Below are positions 22,105 through 33,829 of a DNA stretch of 64,000 nt, piece by piece. Below the pieces are notes generated by a model, which made no database searches, had not been told where the DNA came from, and saw nothing but the letters and a program-made list of their open reading frames with translations. Origin of the DNA: Hordeum vulgare subsp. vulgare (lineage: Eukaryota > Streptophyta > Magnoliopsida > Poales > Poaceae); contig NC_058520.1 of the NCBI RefSeq assembly GCF_904849725.1, positions 323,837,186 through 323,901,185 of the forward strand, read 5' to 3'. The translations under genes and the position numbers were made by a program. How positions within the stretch are numbered: position 1 is the first letter of the stretch; every line of letters starts with the position of its first letter.

Positions 22105-23981
22105 GAAGTTTCCTTGGTCATGCTGGTTTCTATAGAAGGTTCATCAAATACTTCTCTAAGATTTCTAGGCCTCTTACCAATCTCTTGCAAAAGGATATTC
22201 CTTTTGTCTTCGACGATGATTGTGAGGAAGCCTTCGAAATACTTAAGAGGGCTTTGATAACTGCACCTATTGTTCAACCACCTAATTGGAAGTTGCCTTT
22301 TGAGATCATGTGTGATGCCAGTGATTATGCTGTTGTTGCTGTCCTAGGGCAAAGAGTTGACAAGAAGTTGAATGTTATTCACTATGCTAGTAAAACTCTA
22401 GACAGTGCCCAGAGAAACTATGCTACTACGGAGAAGGAATTTTTAGCAGTCGTGTTTGCATGTGAAAAGTTCAGGCCTTACATAGTCGACTCCAAAGTCA
22501 CTATCCACACTGATCATGCTACTATCAAGTACCTCATGGAGAAGAAGGACGCTAAACCTAGACTTATCAGATGGGTTCTCTTGCTACAAGAATTTGATTT
22601 GCACGTTGTCGACAGAAAGGGTGCTGATAACCTAGTAGCAGATAACTTGTCTAGGTTGGAGAATGTTCTTTATGACCCACAACCTATTGATGATAGCTTT
22701 CCCGGTGAGCAATTGAATGTCATCAATGCTTCACGTAGTGCATCGTGGTATGCTGATTATGCAAACTATATCGTTGCCAAATATATACCACCTAGTTTCA
22801 TGTACCAGCAAAAGAAGAAATTCTTCTTTGACTTGAGACATTACTTTTCGGATGATCCTCACCTTTATAAGGAAGGAGTACATGGTGTTATTAGACGTTG
22901 TGTACCTGAACATGAACATGGACAGATCCTACAGAAGTGTCACTCTGAGGCCTACGGAGGACACCATGCGGGAGATAGAACTGCACACAAGGTATTGCAA
23001 TCAGGTTTCTATTGGACCACTCTCTTCAAGGATGCCCGTAAGTTTGTCTTGTCTTGTGATGAATGTCAAAGAATAGGTAATATTAGCAAACGTCAGGAAA
23101 TGCCTATGAACTATTCACTTTTCATTGAACCATTTGATGTCTGGGGCTTTGATTATATGGGACCTTTTCCAAAATCCAATGGGTATACTCACATCTTAGT
23201 TGCTGTTGATTACTTCACTAAGTGGGTAGAAGCTATCCCCACTAGTAGTGCTGAACACAACACCTCTATCAAGATGCTGAAAGAAGTTATCTTCCCTAGA
23301 TTTGGAGTCCCTAGATATCTAATGATCGACAGTGGTTCACACTTCATTCATGGTGCTTTCCGTAAAACGCTTGCTAAGTACGATGTCAACCATAGAACTG
23401 CGTCTCCCTATCACCCTCAGTCCAGTGGTCAAGTAGAGCTAAGTAATAGAGAGATTAAACTGATTCTGCAAAAGACCGTCAATAGGTCTAGAAAGAATTG
23501 GTCTAAGAAGCTCGATGATGCACTGTGGGCTTATAGAACTGCCTATAAGAATCCCATGGGCATGTCTCCGTACAAAATGGTGTACGGTAAAACATGTCAT
23601 TTACCTCTTGAGCTAGAGCATAAAGCTTATTGGGCAATCAAAGAGCTCAACTTTGATTTCAAACTTGTCGGTGAGAAGAGGTTATTTGATATTAGCTCGC
23701 TTGATGAGTAGAGAACTCAGGCATATGAGAATGCCAAGCTGTTCAAAGAGAAGGTTAAGAGGTGGCATGATAAGAGGATACAAAAGCGTGAGTTCAATGT
23801 AGGTGATTATGTCTTGCTATATAACTCTCGTTTAAGATTCTTTGCATGCAAGCTTCTCTCTGAATGGGAAGGTCCCTATGTTGTTGAGGAAGTATATCGT
23901 TCCGGTTCTATCAAGATCAACAACACGGAAGGTAATTGTCCGAGAGTTGTAAATGGGCAGAGAATCAAGCATTATATCTGA
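22074..23981 (+). CDS. WHAM-like RNase H and integrase, intact up to 23711
   Basis: The 545-residue frame starts with the RT connection ([16 protein letters not shown]), then RNase H with [30 protein letters not shown] and ADNLSRL. Integrase follows: zinc region HH (GGHHAGDR) and CDECQ, core [15 protein letters not shown] and [13 protein letters not shown], so the D,D,E residues are all present. A TAG at 23709-23711 cuts the product; the same frame then runs on through a C-terminal domain ([31 protein letters not shown]) to TGA 23979-23981. It is the best-preserved enzyme coding in the window, but it lacks its own start because the normal product is a polyprotein. Confidence 0.88.
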
Positions 23982-24179
23982 GGTACTCCCATAAATGTTG
24001 AAAGCAATATCATCAATAACATAACTCCGGAGGAATACCTAAGGGATATTTATCAGCCTGTTTCAGACTCCGAAAACGAAGAGGTATGTGATTCGGTAAG
24101 AAAACAGAGTCCAAAACTTTTCCAGTAGGAAATTTTCTCTGTTTTGGAATATTTGAAAAAATACAAAAATTGGAAGTAG

Positions 24180-24335
24180 TCCGGAAAGTGCGCGAGGAGG
24201 CGACAAGCCTGCACAGCGCGGGCCCACCCCCTGGCCGCGCCATCAGGGCTTGTGGCCACCTCGTGCCCCTCCTAGACTCCATTTTCGTGCAGGGTACTCC
24301 TTCTGGTCTGGAAAAAATAATTATATATACTTCCA
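24180..24335 (+). promoter_or_regulatory. LTR-like GC block and TATA-like stretch ahead of the WHAM-like 3' ORF
   Basis: Bases 24203-24260 (ACAAGCCTGCACAGCGCGGG..., CTGGCCGCGCCAT) closely resemble 18004-18060 of the element's own LTR U3. An AATTATATATAC stretch lies at about 24320-24330. It looks like a second copy of the promoter region placed before the post-pol ORF. Promoter function is inference. Confidence 0.5.
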
Positions 24336-24414
24336 TTTGGTCTGACCCCTGCATCACGCAGATTTCCTCTGTTTTTCATTTCGAGCCTGTTTTCTGCCGC
24401 AGATCTAGGTCAAG

Positions 24415-24830
24415 ATGTCTTCTCAGGATTTAGAGGGGGAGAGCTATGTGGCTGATTACCTTGCTAACCCTAAGGTCTATGGGGACTTGATCCATATGGC
24501 TCGACCACTGATGAGGAAGAAGACTATGATCCCAGGGGGAAGGAACAAACAAGTACCGATGAAGATGAGGCTCCTCTACCTCAACCTGGACACACGCATG
24601 TGGAGTTCAAGAAGTCGATCCTCCCTGGCTCAAGGAAGAAGCCTAATACCTTGTTTATCCCTTCTTGTTTCTTGCAGGAGAGTAAGCAGGAATTATGCCA
24701 AAGGGTGTTGAAGCTTGAAGAGGAAAATGATGATTAGAGGGAGCAGAATTTTATGCTCAAGTGGAAATTAAACAAGCTCAAGACCTCTTCAACAACTCCA
24801 CCACCATCACCACCAAAGGAAGACAACTGA
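24415..24830 (+). pseudogene. small post-pol ORF of the WHAM-like element
   Basis: ATG 24415 begins MSSQDLEGESYVADYLANPK. After about 40 codons the frame changes near 24510; the other frame is acidic (DEEDYDP, TDEDEAPLPQPGH), then has a charged helical segment (VLKLEEEND) with TAG at 24735-24737, and ends PPPSPPKEDN at TGA 24828-24830. Total length would be about 138 residues. I know no function; it lies where Athila elements may carry an env-like gene, but no signal peptide or membrane segment is seen. TTTCTGCCGCAG ending at 24402 is a good splice acceptor just before the ATG. Confidence 0.5.
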
Positions 24831-26364
24831 GCATTGGTATGGGCAACCCTCTTGGCTTTTTCCATGCTTGGGGGAGTTGCCCCGGTATCGTATCACCATC
24901 ACATCTTTTGCCTTTACCTTTGTTTTAGTTTTCCTTTTCAGTTTTATTTTTGTCTAGTAGTTTAAATGTCTTAGTGTTTTAGTCTTGAGTTTTGCTTTGT
25001 GTCCCCCCGATGTATTCCTGATCGTGATCCATATAATAAAGAGTGTCTTAGTTGAAGGGCTTTGCCTCTTGTCATGATCAAAAGAGTGAGAACAGAACAA
25101 AAGCATGAAAGATCATGTAATGATCTTATGGGAAGTGATGGCTTCACATATAAAAAGAATGAGGACTAAAACTTGTTGAGGGTAGGCAAACGTAGAACTT
25201 GGTCATTGTTGCAATTAATAGGAAGTGATAAAGAAGGAGAGGTTCACATATAAATATATCATATCTGACACCATCTATGATTGTGAACACTCACTAAACT
25301 ATTGCATGCCTAGAAGTAGATGTTGGACAAGGAAGACAACATAATGAATTGTGTTTGCCTGGCTCCGAACAATGTTATATGATTAGAGATCCCTTAGCAT
25401 GTGACGATTTCTTCCACCTCACAATAACCAAATCTCCCACACTAAGTAGAGATACTACTTGTGCATCCATAAACCATCAACCCCGTTTTGCCATGAGTGT
25501 CCACCATACCTACCTATGGATTGAATAAGATCCCTCAAGTAAGTTGTCATCGGTGCAAGCAATAAAAATTGCTCTCTAATATGTATGATCTATTAGTGTG
25601 TGGAAAATAAGCTTTATACGAACCTGTGATGAGGAAGACATAAAAGCGACAGACTGCATAATAAAGTTCTTTATCACAGGAGGCAATATAAAGTGACGTT
25701 CCTCCGCACTAAGAGGACACGCATCCAAAACTCAAAAGCGCATGACAACCTCTGCTTCCCTCTTTGAAGGGCCTATCTTGTACCTTTACTTTTTGCCCTT
25801 GAAAGAGTCATGGTGATCTTCACCAATTCCTTATTTCTCCTTTGTCTTGGCTATCGGCATATGCTTGGGAAAGATCTATATTGATATGTCAACTTGGAGG
25901 TAAGCATTCATGAATTATTATTGTTGACATTACCCTTGAGGTGAGCAGTTGGGAGGCAAAACTATAAGCCCCTATCTTTCTTTGTGTCCAGCTGAAACTT
26001 TGATCTCATGAGTACCACGTGATTTGTAGCTATTGTAGAAAATGAAAGAATGATTGAGTATGTGGATTTGCTTTACAAGCTCTTATTTGACTCTTTCTGA
26101 TGTTGTGATAAATTGCAATTGCTTCAATAACTAAAGGCTATCGGTTGTTACTTCTCGGTAAGGTTCTTGATCCATGCTTTATTTTGTGAAGGAATTATCA
26201 CTTTAGCATGAGAGATTATATGTTGGTATTGTTGTTCTGATCTTGATCATGATGCATGCATGTTCGTATCTTGTTTTGTCGACACCTCTCTCCCTAAACA
26301 TGTGGACATATTTATTGAGCTCGGCTTTCGGTTGAGGACAAGCGAGGTCTAAGCTTGAGGGAGT
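24831..26364 (+). other. non-coding 3' tail of the WHAM-like element
   Basis: No long frame is found. CATGCTTGGGGGAGTTGCCCC (near 24867-24887) and AAGCTTGAGGGAG just before 26365 are purine tracts; the latter is the likely polypurine tract priming plus-strand synthesis. Confidence 0.65.
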
Positions 26365-27890
26365 TGATACGTCCATTTTGCATCATGTTTTCATGTTGAT
26401 ATTTATCGCTTCTTTGGTTGTTATTTCACATCACGGTACTATTCTTATGCCTTTTCCCTCTTATTTTGCAAGGTTTACATGAAGAGGGAGAATGCTAGCA
26501 ACTGGAATTCTGGCCTGAAAGTGGAGCAAAGTTGAGATACCTATTCTGCGCAACTCCAAACGCCGTAAAAATCAACGAGGATTTTTTTCCTGATTTATCA
26601 AAAATACTGGGCCGAAGAAGTGCCAAAGGGGTGCCAGGGGGTGGCCACAAGCCTGCACGGCGCGGCCACCCCCAGGCCGCGCCATGGGGGCTTGTGGGCA
26701 CCCTGCTGGCCCACTTTCCCCCCCTCTTTTGCTATATGAAGGGTTTCGTCCAGGAAAAAATCAAGGAGGAGCTTTTTCATGGATTCGCTGCCGCCACGAG
26801 GAGGAACTTGAGCAGAACCAATCTAGAGCTCAGGCAGGACGATCCTGCCGGGAAAACTTCCCTCCCGGAGTGGGAAATCATCGCCATCGTCATCACCAAC
26901 ACTCCTCTCATCGGAGGGGACTCGTCACCATTAACATCTTCATCAACACCATCTCATCTCCAAACCCTAGCTCATCACTTGTAACCAATCTCCGTCTCGC
27001 GACTCCGATTGGTACTTGTAAGGTTGCTAGTAGTGTTGATTACTCTTTCCAATTGATGCTAGTTGGATTGTTTGGTGGAAGAGTTTATGTTCAGATCCTT
27101 GATGCTACTCATTACCTCTCTGGTCATGAATATGATTATGCTTTGTGAGTAGTTACTTTTGTTCCTGAGGACATGGGATAAGCCATGCTAATAGTAGTCA
27201 TGTGAATTTGGTATTCGTTCGGTAATTTGATATGTTGTATGTTGTTTTTCCTCTAGTGGTGTTATGTGAACGTCGACTACATAACACTTCACCATTATTT
27301 GGGCCTAGAGGAAGGCATTGGGAATTAGTAAGTAGATGATGGGTTGCTAGAGTGACAGAAGCTTAAACCCTAGTTTATGCGTTACTTCGTAAGGGGCTGA
27401 TTTGGATCCACTAGTTTAATTAAACTATGGTTAGACTTTGTCTTAATTCTTCTTTTGTAGTTGCGGATGCTTGCAAGAGGGGTTAATCATAAGTGGGATG
27501 CTTGTCCAAGTAAGGGCAGTACCCAAGCGCCGGTCCACCCACATATCAAACTATCAAAGTAACGAACGCGAATCATATGAACATGATGAAACTAGCATGA
27601 CAGAAATTCCCATGTGTCATCGGGAGCATTTTTCCTCCTATAAGAGTTTGTCCAGGCTTGTCCCTTGCTACAAAAGGAATTGGGCCACTTTGCTCCACCA
27701 TTGCTACTTTTGTTACTTGTTGCTTGCTACGAATCATCTCACCACACAATCACTTGTTACAGACAATTTCTGTGCTTGCAGATATTTCCTTGATGAAAAC
27801 CACTTGTCAGATCCTTCTGCTCCTCATTGGGTTCGACACTCTTACTTATCAAAAGGACTAGGATTGATCCCCTATACTTGTGGGTCATCA
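26365..27890 (+). repeat. WHAM-like 3' LTR
   Basis: It starts TGATACGTCCATTTTGCATC and ends TGGGTCATCA, followed by AGGGG. It matches 17722-19244 with scattered substitutions and tiny indels. Confidence 0.93.
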
Positions 27891-28597
27891 AGGGGCCACC
27901 CACCCGGGAGAGAACCAAATAGGACCATGGGTGGCGCACCAGCCCTTAGTGGGCTGGTGAGGCCAGCCCAATAAGGCTATTTCGGCCAAAGCAATAAGAA
28001 AGAAGGAAAAAAAGGAGATGGACAAAATAGGAAGGAGTCCTTCACCAAACCGAATTGGAGGAGGACTCCTCCCTCCTTGCCTCGGCCGAAGCTCCTCCTT
28101 GGAGTAGGAGGCAAGCCAACCACCCCTTGGTTCCTCCTATATATAGTGGAGGGTTTTAGGGTTTTTGCAACCCAAGGCTTTGTGCAAACCTCTCTCCGTC
28201 CACTACTTCGTGACACCTCGTAGCTAGATTGGTACGGCACGACGAAGCCCTGCCGGAGTAGCTTCACCATAATCACCGCCATGCCGTCATGCTGTCAGAA
28301 AATTCAGCTAGCTCTTCGTCTATCTTGCTGAATCAAGAAGGCGGAGATTGTCATCGAGCTGTACGTGTGCTGAACGCGAAGGTGTTGTCCGTTCGGTGCT
28401 AGATCGGGACGGATCGTGGGATGGCGGCGATTTGGATCGTGAAGATGTTCCACAACATTAACCGCGTTTCTTAACGCTTCCCGCTTAGCAATCTAAAAGG
28501 GTATGTGGATCCAAGCTCCCTCTCATAGATGATCATCACCATGATAGGTCTTCGTGTGTGTAGGAATTTTTTGTTTCCCATGCAACGTTCCCCAACG
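27891..28597 (+). repeat. WIS/Angela-like 5' LTR, second part
   Basis: After the AGGGG duplicate the sequence resumes the interrupted LTR (GCCACCCACCCGGGAGAG) and matches 34916-35616. A TATATATAGTGGAGGG stretch at 28138-28152 is the LTR promoter region. Confidence 0.9.
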
Positions 28598-28598
28598 G

Positions 28599-28611
28599 TG
28601 GTATCATGAGC
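28599..28611 (+). other. primer-binding site of the WIS/Angela-like element (initiator tRNA-Met type)
   Basis: TGGTATCATGAGC, close to the TGGTATCAGAGC primer site for initiator tRNA-Met used by copia elements. Confidence 0.75.
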
Positions 28612-29844
28612 TAGGTTCATGCGTAGATGATATCTTGAGTAGAACACAAAGTCTGTGGACGTTGATGTTCAATTTAGTGCCCTCCTTAGTCTTTTCTTGA
28701 TTTGGCGGTATTGTTGGATTGAAGAGGCCCGGACCAACTTTACTCGTACGCTTACAAGAGACCGGTTTCATCGTCTGACATCCAACTTGTTGCATAAATA
28801 TGTCTGGCGGGTGTCTATTTCTTCAACTTTAGTTGAATCAGATTTGACCGAGGCGGTCCATACAGAAGGTTAAATAGCAATTTTCATATCATCGTTGTGG
28901 CTTTGCATAAGTAAGACACGATCATGCTAGATACCCATAGCAACCACGTAAAACATGCAACAACAAATTAGAGGACGTCTAACTTGCTTTTGCAGGGTAT
29001 GCATGTGATGTGATATGGCCAAAGACATGATATGATATATTGTATGTATGAGATGATCAAGTTGTAATAGTTAAATATCGACTTGCACATCGATGCTACG
29101 GCAACCGGCAGGAGCCATAGGGTTGTCTTTGAACTAACGTTTGTGCTTGCAGATGCTTTTACTATATCGCTAGGTTGTAGCTTTAGTAGTAATGGCATAG
29201 ATAGAGCGACAACCTCGATCACGACACGACGATGGAGATCATGGTGCGGCGCCGGTGATGATGGAGATCATGTCGGTGCTTTGGTGATGGAGATCAAGAA
29301 GCACAACTTCATGGCCATATCATGTCACTTATGATTTGCATGTGATGTTAATCCTTTTATGCACCTTATTTTGCTTAGAACGACGGTAGCATTATAAGGT
29401 GATCCCTCACTAAAATTTCAAGATAAAATTGTGTTCTCCCCGACTGTGCACCGTTGCGATAGTTCATCATTTCGAGACACCACGTGATGATAGGGTGTGA
29501 TAGACTCAATGTTCACATACAACGGGTGCAAAACAGTTGCTCACACGGAACACTCGGGTTAAACTTGACGAGCCTAGCATGTGCACACATGGCCTCGAAA
29601 CACAAGAGATCGAAAGGTCGAGCATGAATCGTATAGTTGATATGATTAACATAGACATGTTTACCACTGTAACTATACTCAACTCACGTGATGATCGGAC
29701 TTGAGTTAGTGAATTTGGGTCATGCCACACTCGAATGACTAGAGGGACGTCTATTTGAGTGGGAGTTTTGTAATATGATTAGCTAAACTCAATTGTATTG
29801 AACATAGTCTAAGTAATCTTTGCAAAATTTTATGTTGTAGATCA
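28612..29844 (+). other. untranslated leader of the WIS/Angela-like element
   Basis: Long leader typical of the family, with no convincing ORF. Its counterpart in the minus-strand copy is 46491-45236. Confidence 0.65.
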
Positions 29845-30660
29845 ATGGCTCGCGTAGTAGCAACCCTGAATTTTAATACGTTACTAGAGAAAGCTAAGAT
29901 GAAAGATGATGGAAGCAACTTTATTGACTGGGCTCGAAATCTGAGGCTTATCCTCCAAGATGGCCAAAAGCACTACGACAGACCAAGATGTTTTGAACGC
30001 TTGGCAAGCGTGTAAGGATGACTACTCACTAGTTCAATGTGTAGTTTTGTATGGCTTAGAACCGGGACTTCAAAGACATTTTGAACGTCATGGATCATAT
30101 GAGATGTTCCAGGAGTTGAAGTTTATCTTTGAGAAGAATGCCTGGATCGAGAGGTATGAGACTCCGATAAGTACTATGCTTGCGGAATGGAGGAGAATTC
30201 GTCTGTCAGTGAACACGTGCCTAGAATGTCTGGGTACTCTAACCGTCTAGCTGAGCTGTGGATTGAATTCCCACAAGAAGTTATCACTGACAGAATTCTT
30301 CAGTCACTACCACCTAGCTATAAGAGCTTCATGTTGAACTATAACATGTAAGGGATGAATAAATCACCCGATGAGTTATTTGCGATGTTGAAAGTTGCTG
30401 AGACAGAAATCCAGAAAGAACATCAAGTGTTGATGGTCAATAAGATCACTAGTTTCAAGAAAAACGGCAAAGGCAAGAAGGGTAACTCCAAGAAGAGTGG
30501 AAAAGTTGTTGCCCCTCCGACGAAGAAACCCAAGGCTAGACCTAAGCCGGAAACTGAGTGCTATTATTGCAAGCGGACTGGTCACTCGAAGCGCAACTGC
30601 CCCAAGTATCTAGCCGATAAGGAGGCTGCCAACTTCAAACAAGGTATGTATGATATACAT
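29845..30660 (+). pseudogene. copia gag, broken (plus-strand WIS/Angela-like element)
   Basis: ATG 29845 begins MARVVATLNFNTLLEKAK, then the frame is lost and closes near 30015. The capsid-like part resumes at 29960-30250 (YGLEPGLQRHFERHGSYEMF) and the rest at 30355 in another frame. The zinc knuckle CYYCKRTGHSKRNC is intact near 30560-30600 after a lysine-rich stretch. At least two frame changes and a stop separate the parts. Confidence 0.85.
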
Positions 30661-33600
30661 GTTATTGATGTGTACCTCACCAACTCTCATAGTAGTGCTT
30701 GGGTATTTGATACCGGTTCTGTTGCTCACATTTGCAACTTGAAACAGGAATTATGGAATAAACGAAGGCTGGCGAAGGATGAAGTGACGATGCGCGTGGG
30801 AAATGGTTCCAAGGTTGATGCGATCGCCGTCAGCACAGTCTCACTTCAGTTACCATCAGGATTAGTGATGAACTTAAATAATTGCTATTTAGTTCCTACG
30901 TTGAGCATGAACATTATATCTGGATCTTGTTTATTGCGAGACGGTTAGTCATTTAAGTCAGAGAATAATGGTTGTTCTATTTATATGAGTAATATCTTTT
31001 ATGGTCATGCACCCAATGTGAGGGGTTTGTTCATATTGAATCTCGATTGTGATGACACTCATATCCATAACATTGAGACCAAAAGATGTAGAGTTAACAA
31101 TGATAGCGCCACTTTCGTGTGGCACTGCCGCTTAGGTCATTGGTGTTAAGCGCATGTAGAACTCCATGCTGATTGACTTTTGGAGTCACTTGATTTTGAA
31201 TTACTTGACACATGCGAACCATGTCTCCTGGGCAAGATAACTAAGACTCCGTTCTCTGGAACAATGGAGCGTGCAAGTGACTTGTTGGAGATCATACATA
31301 CTGATGTGTGCGGACCAATGAGCATAGAGGCGCGCGGAGGATATCGTTATTTTTCTCACCTTCACCGACGATTTGAGTAGGTATGGCTATATCTACTTGA
31401 TGAAGCACAAGTCTGAAATGTTTGAAAACTTCAAACAATTTCAGAGTGTAGTTGAAAACCATCATAGCAAGAAGATCAAGTTCCTACAATCTGATCGAGG
31501 AGGTGAATATGTGAGTTACGAGTTTGGTGCTCACTTAAGACAATGTGGAATTGTTTCACAGTTGACACCGGATGGAACACCAGAGCAGAATGGTGTGTCC
31601 GGACGTCGTAATCATACTTTATTAGATATGTTGCGTTCTATGATGTCTCTTACCAATTTGCCATTATCATTTTGGGGCTATGCATTGGAGATACCTGCAT
31701 TCACTTCAAATAGGGCACCATCAAAATCCGTTGAGACGACACCATATGAGCTACGGTATGGCAAGAAGACAAAGTTGTCATTTCTTAAAGTTTGGGGATG
31801 TGATGCTTTTGTCAAAAAGCTTGAGCCTGAAAAGCTGGAACCGAAAGCGGAAAAGTGCGTCTTCATAGGTTAGCCAAAAGAGACAGTTGCGTATACCCTC
31901 TATCTCAGATCCGAGGGCAAAGTGTTTGTCGCTCTTTTCCTGAGAAAGAGTTTCTCTCAAAAGAATTGAGTGGGAGGAAGATAGAACTTGATGAGGTTGC
32001 AGAACCTCTACTTCAACAAGATGGTGGCGCGGGGTAGAACGAATTTTCTGTCGAGGCAACACCAGTTGAAGAGGAAGCTAATGATGATGATCATGAAGAT
32101 TTAGATCAAGTTACTGTCAGACCTCGCAGGTTGACAAGAGCACGTACTGCTCCGGAGTGGTACGGGAATCCTGTCTTGTCAATCATGTTGTTGGACAACA
32201 ATGAGCCTGCGAGTTATGGAGAAGCAATGGTGGGCCCAGATTCCAATAGATGGTTAGAAGCCATGAAATCCAAGATAGGATCTATGTATGAAAACAAAGT
32301 ATGGACTTTGGAAGTATTGCCTAGAAGTCGCAAGGCTATTCAGAACAAATGGATCTTTAAGAAGAAGACGGACGCGAACGGTAATGTGACCATTCATAAA
32401 GCTCGACTTGTGGCAAAGCGTTTTTCAAAAGTTCAAGGAGTTGACTACGATGAGACATTCTCACCCGTAGCGATGCTTAAGTTCGTCTGAATCATGTTTA
32501 GTAATAGCTGCATTTTTCGATTATTAAATTTGGCAGATGGATGTCAAAACGGTGTTCCTTTACAGGTTTCCTAAGGAAGAGTTGTATATGATGCAGCCCG
32601 AACGTTTTGTCGATCCAGAGAATGCTGACAAAGTGTGCAAGCTCCAGCGATCCATTTATGGACTCGTGCAAGCATCTCGGAGATGGAATCAATGCTTTGA
32701 TGAGGTGATCAAGGTGTTTGGGTTTATACAAGTTTTTGGAGAAGCTTGTATTTACAAGAAAGTGAGTGGGAGCTCTATAGTGTTTATAATATTATATGTG
32801 GATGATATATTGCTGATTGGAAACAATATAGAGTTACTAGAAAGCGTAAAGGGTTACTTGAATAAAATATTTTCAATGAAGGACCTATGAGAAGCTGCTT
32901 ACACATTGGGCATAAAGATCTATAAAGATAGGTCAAGGTACCTAATAGATCTTTCACAAAGCACATACCTTGATAAAGTTTTGAAGAAGTTCAAAATGGA
33001 ACAATCCAAGAAGGGGTTATTTCCTATGTTACAAGGTATGAAGTTGAGTAAGACTCGATGTCCACTAACTGCAGATGATAGAGAAAAGATGAGTGTCGTC
33101 CCCTATGCTTCAGCCATAGGGTCTATCATGTATGCAATGCTGTGCACAAGACCGGATATCAGCCTGGCCATAAGTATGGCAGGCAGGTTTCAAAGTGATC
33201 CAGGAGTGGAACACTGGGCGGCGGTCAAGAATATTCTGAAGTACCTGAAAAGGACTAAGGAAATGTGTCTCGTTTATGGAGGTGATGAAGAGCTCGTCAT
33301 AAAGGGTTACGTTGATGCAAGCTTTGACACTGATCTAGATGACTCTAAGTCTCAAACCGGATACATATTTTTTCTTAACGGGGGTGCGGTAAGCTAGTGC
33401 AGTTCCAAGCAAAGCATCGTAGCTGATTCTACATGCGAAGCGGAGTACATAGCTGCCTTAGAGGCTGCTAAGCAGGGTGTCTGGATGAAGCAGTTCATGT
33501 CAGTTCTTGGAGTAGTGCCAAGTGCACTGGACCCAATCAATCTATTCTGTGACAACACTGGTGCCATTGCTCTAGCCAAGGAATCAAGGTTTCACAAGAG

Positions 33601-33778
33601 GACCATACACATAAAGCGACACTTCAATGCCATCCGCGATTACATCAAGGAGGAGGACATAAATATTTGCAAAGTGCACACGGATCTGAATGTTGCAGAT
33701 CCGCTGACTAAACCTCTTCCACGAGCAAAGCATGATCAACACCAGAACTGTATGGGTGTTAGATTCATTACATTGTAA
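30640..33778 (+). pseudogene. copia pol (protease, integrase, RT, RNase H), strongly decayed
   Basis: The protease motif WVFDTGSVAHICN is intact (30702-30740). A TAG near 30946 and a damaged HCRLGH region follow; integrase core parts are at 31180-31873 (HTDVCGPMS, SDRGGEYVSYEFG, TPEQNGVSGRRN) with a one-base change near 31355. RT is at 32131-32890 (WIFKKKTDANG, ARLVAKRFSK, catalytic YVDDILLIG) with a TGA at 32488-32490 and a frame change. The 32906-33397 frame and the 33485-33778 frame give the rest of RT and RNase H (YASAIGSIMYAML, ADSTCEAEYIAAL, LFCDNTGAIALAK, ADPLTKPLP). About eight lesions are visible. Confidence 0.88.
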
Positions 33779-33829
33779 ATCACATAGAGATGTGAAGCTA
33801 GATTATTGACTCTAGTGCAAGTGGGAGAC

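Larger units (their letters stand above)
17722..27890 (+). mobile_element. WHAM-like Athila-lineage gypsy retrotransposon, complete with both LTRs
   Basis: The element is 10,169 bp. LTRs are 17722-19244 (1523 bp) and 26365-27890 (1526 bp), nearly identical by eye. AGGGG flanks both ends (17717-17721 and 27891-27895). Between them lie a tRNA-Asp-type primer site, gag-protease, RT, RNase H-integrase, a small post-pol ORF and a long non-coding tail. It has few disabling changes (three nonsense codons and one frame change before integrase, one nonsense after), so it is one of the youngest insertions here. LTR start TGrTACGTCCATTTTGCATC suggests WHAM; Athila lineage is supported by the RT. Confidence 0.93.
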
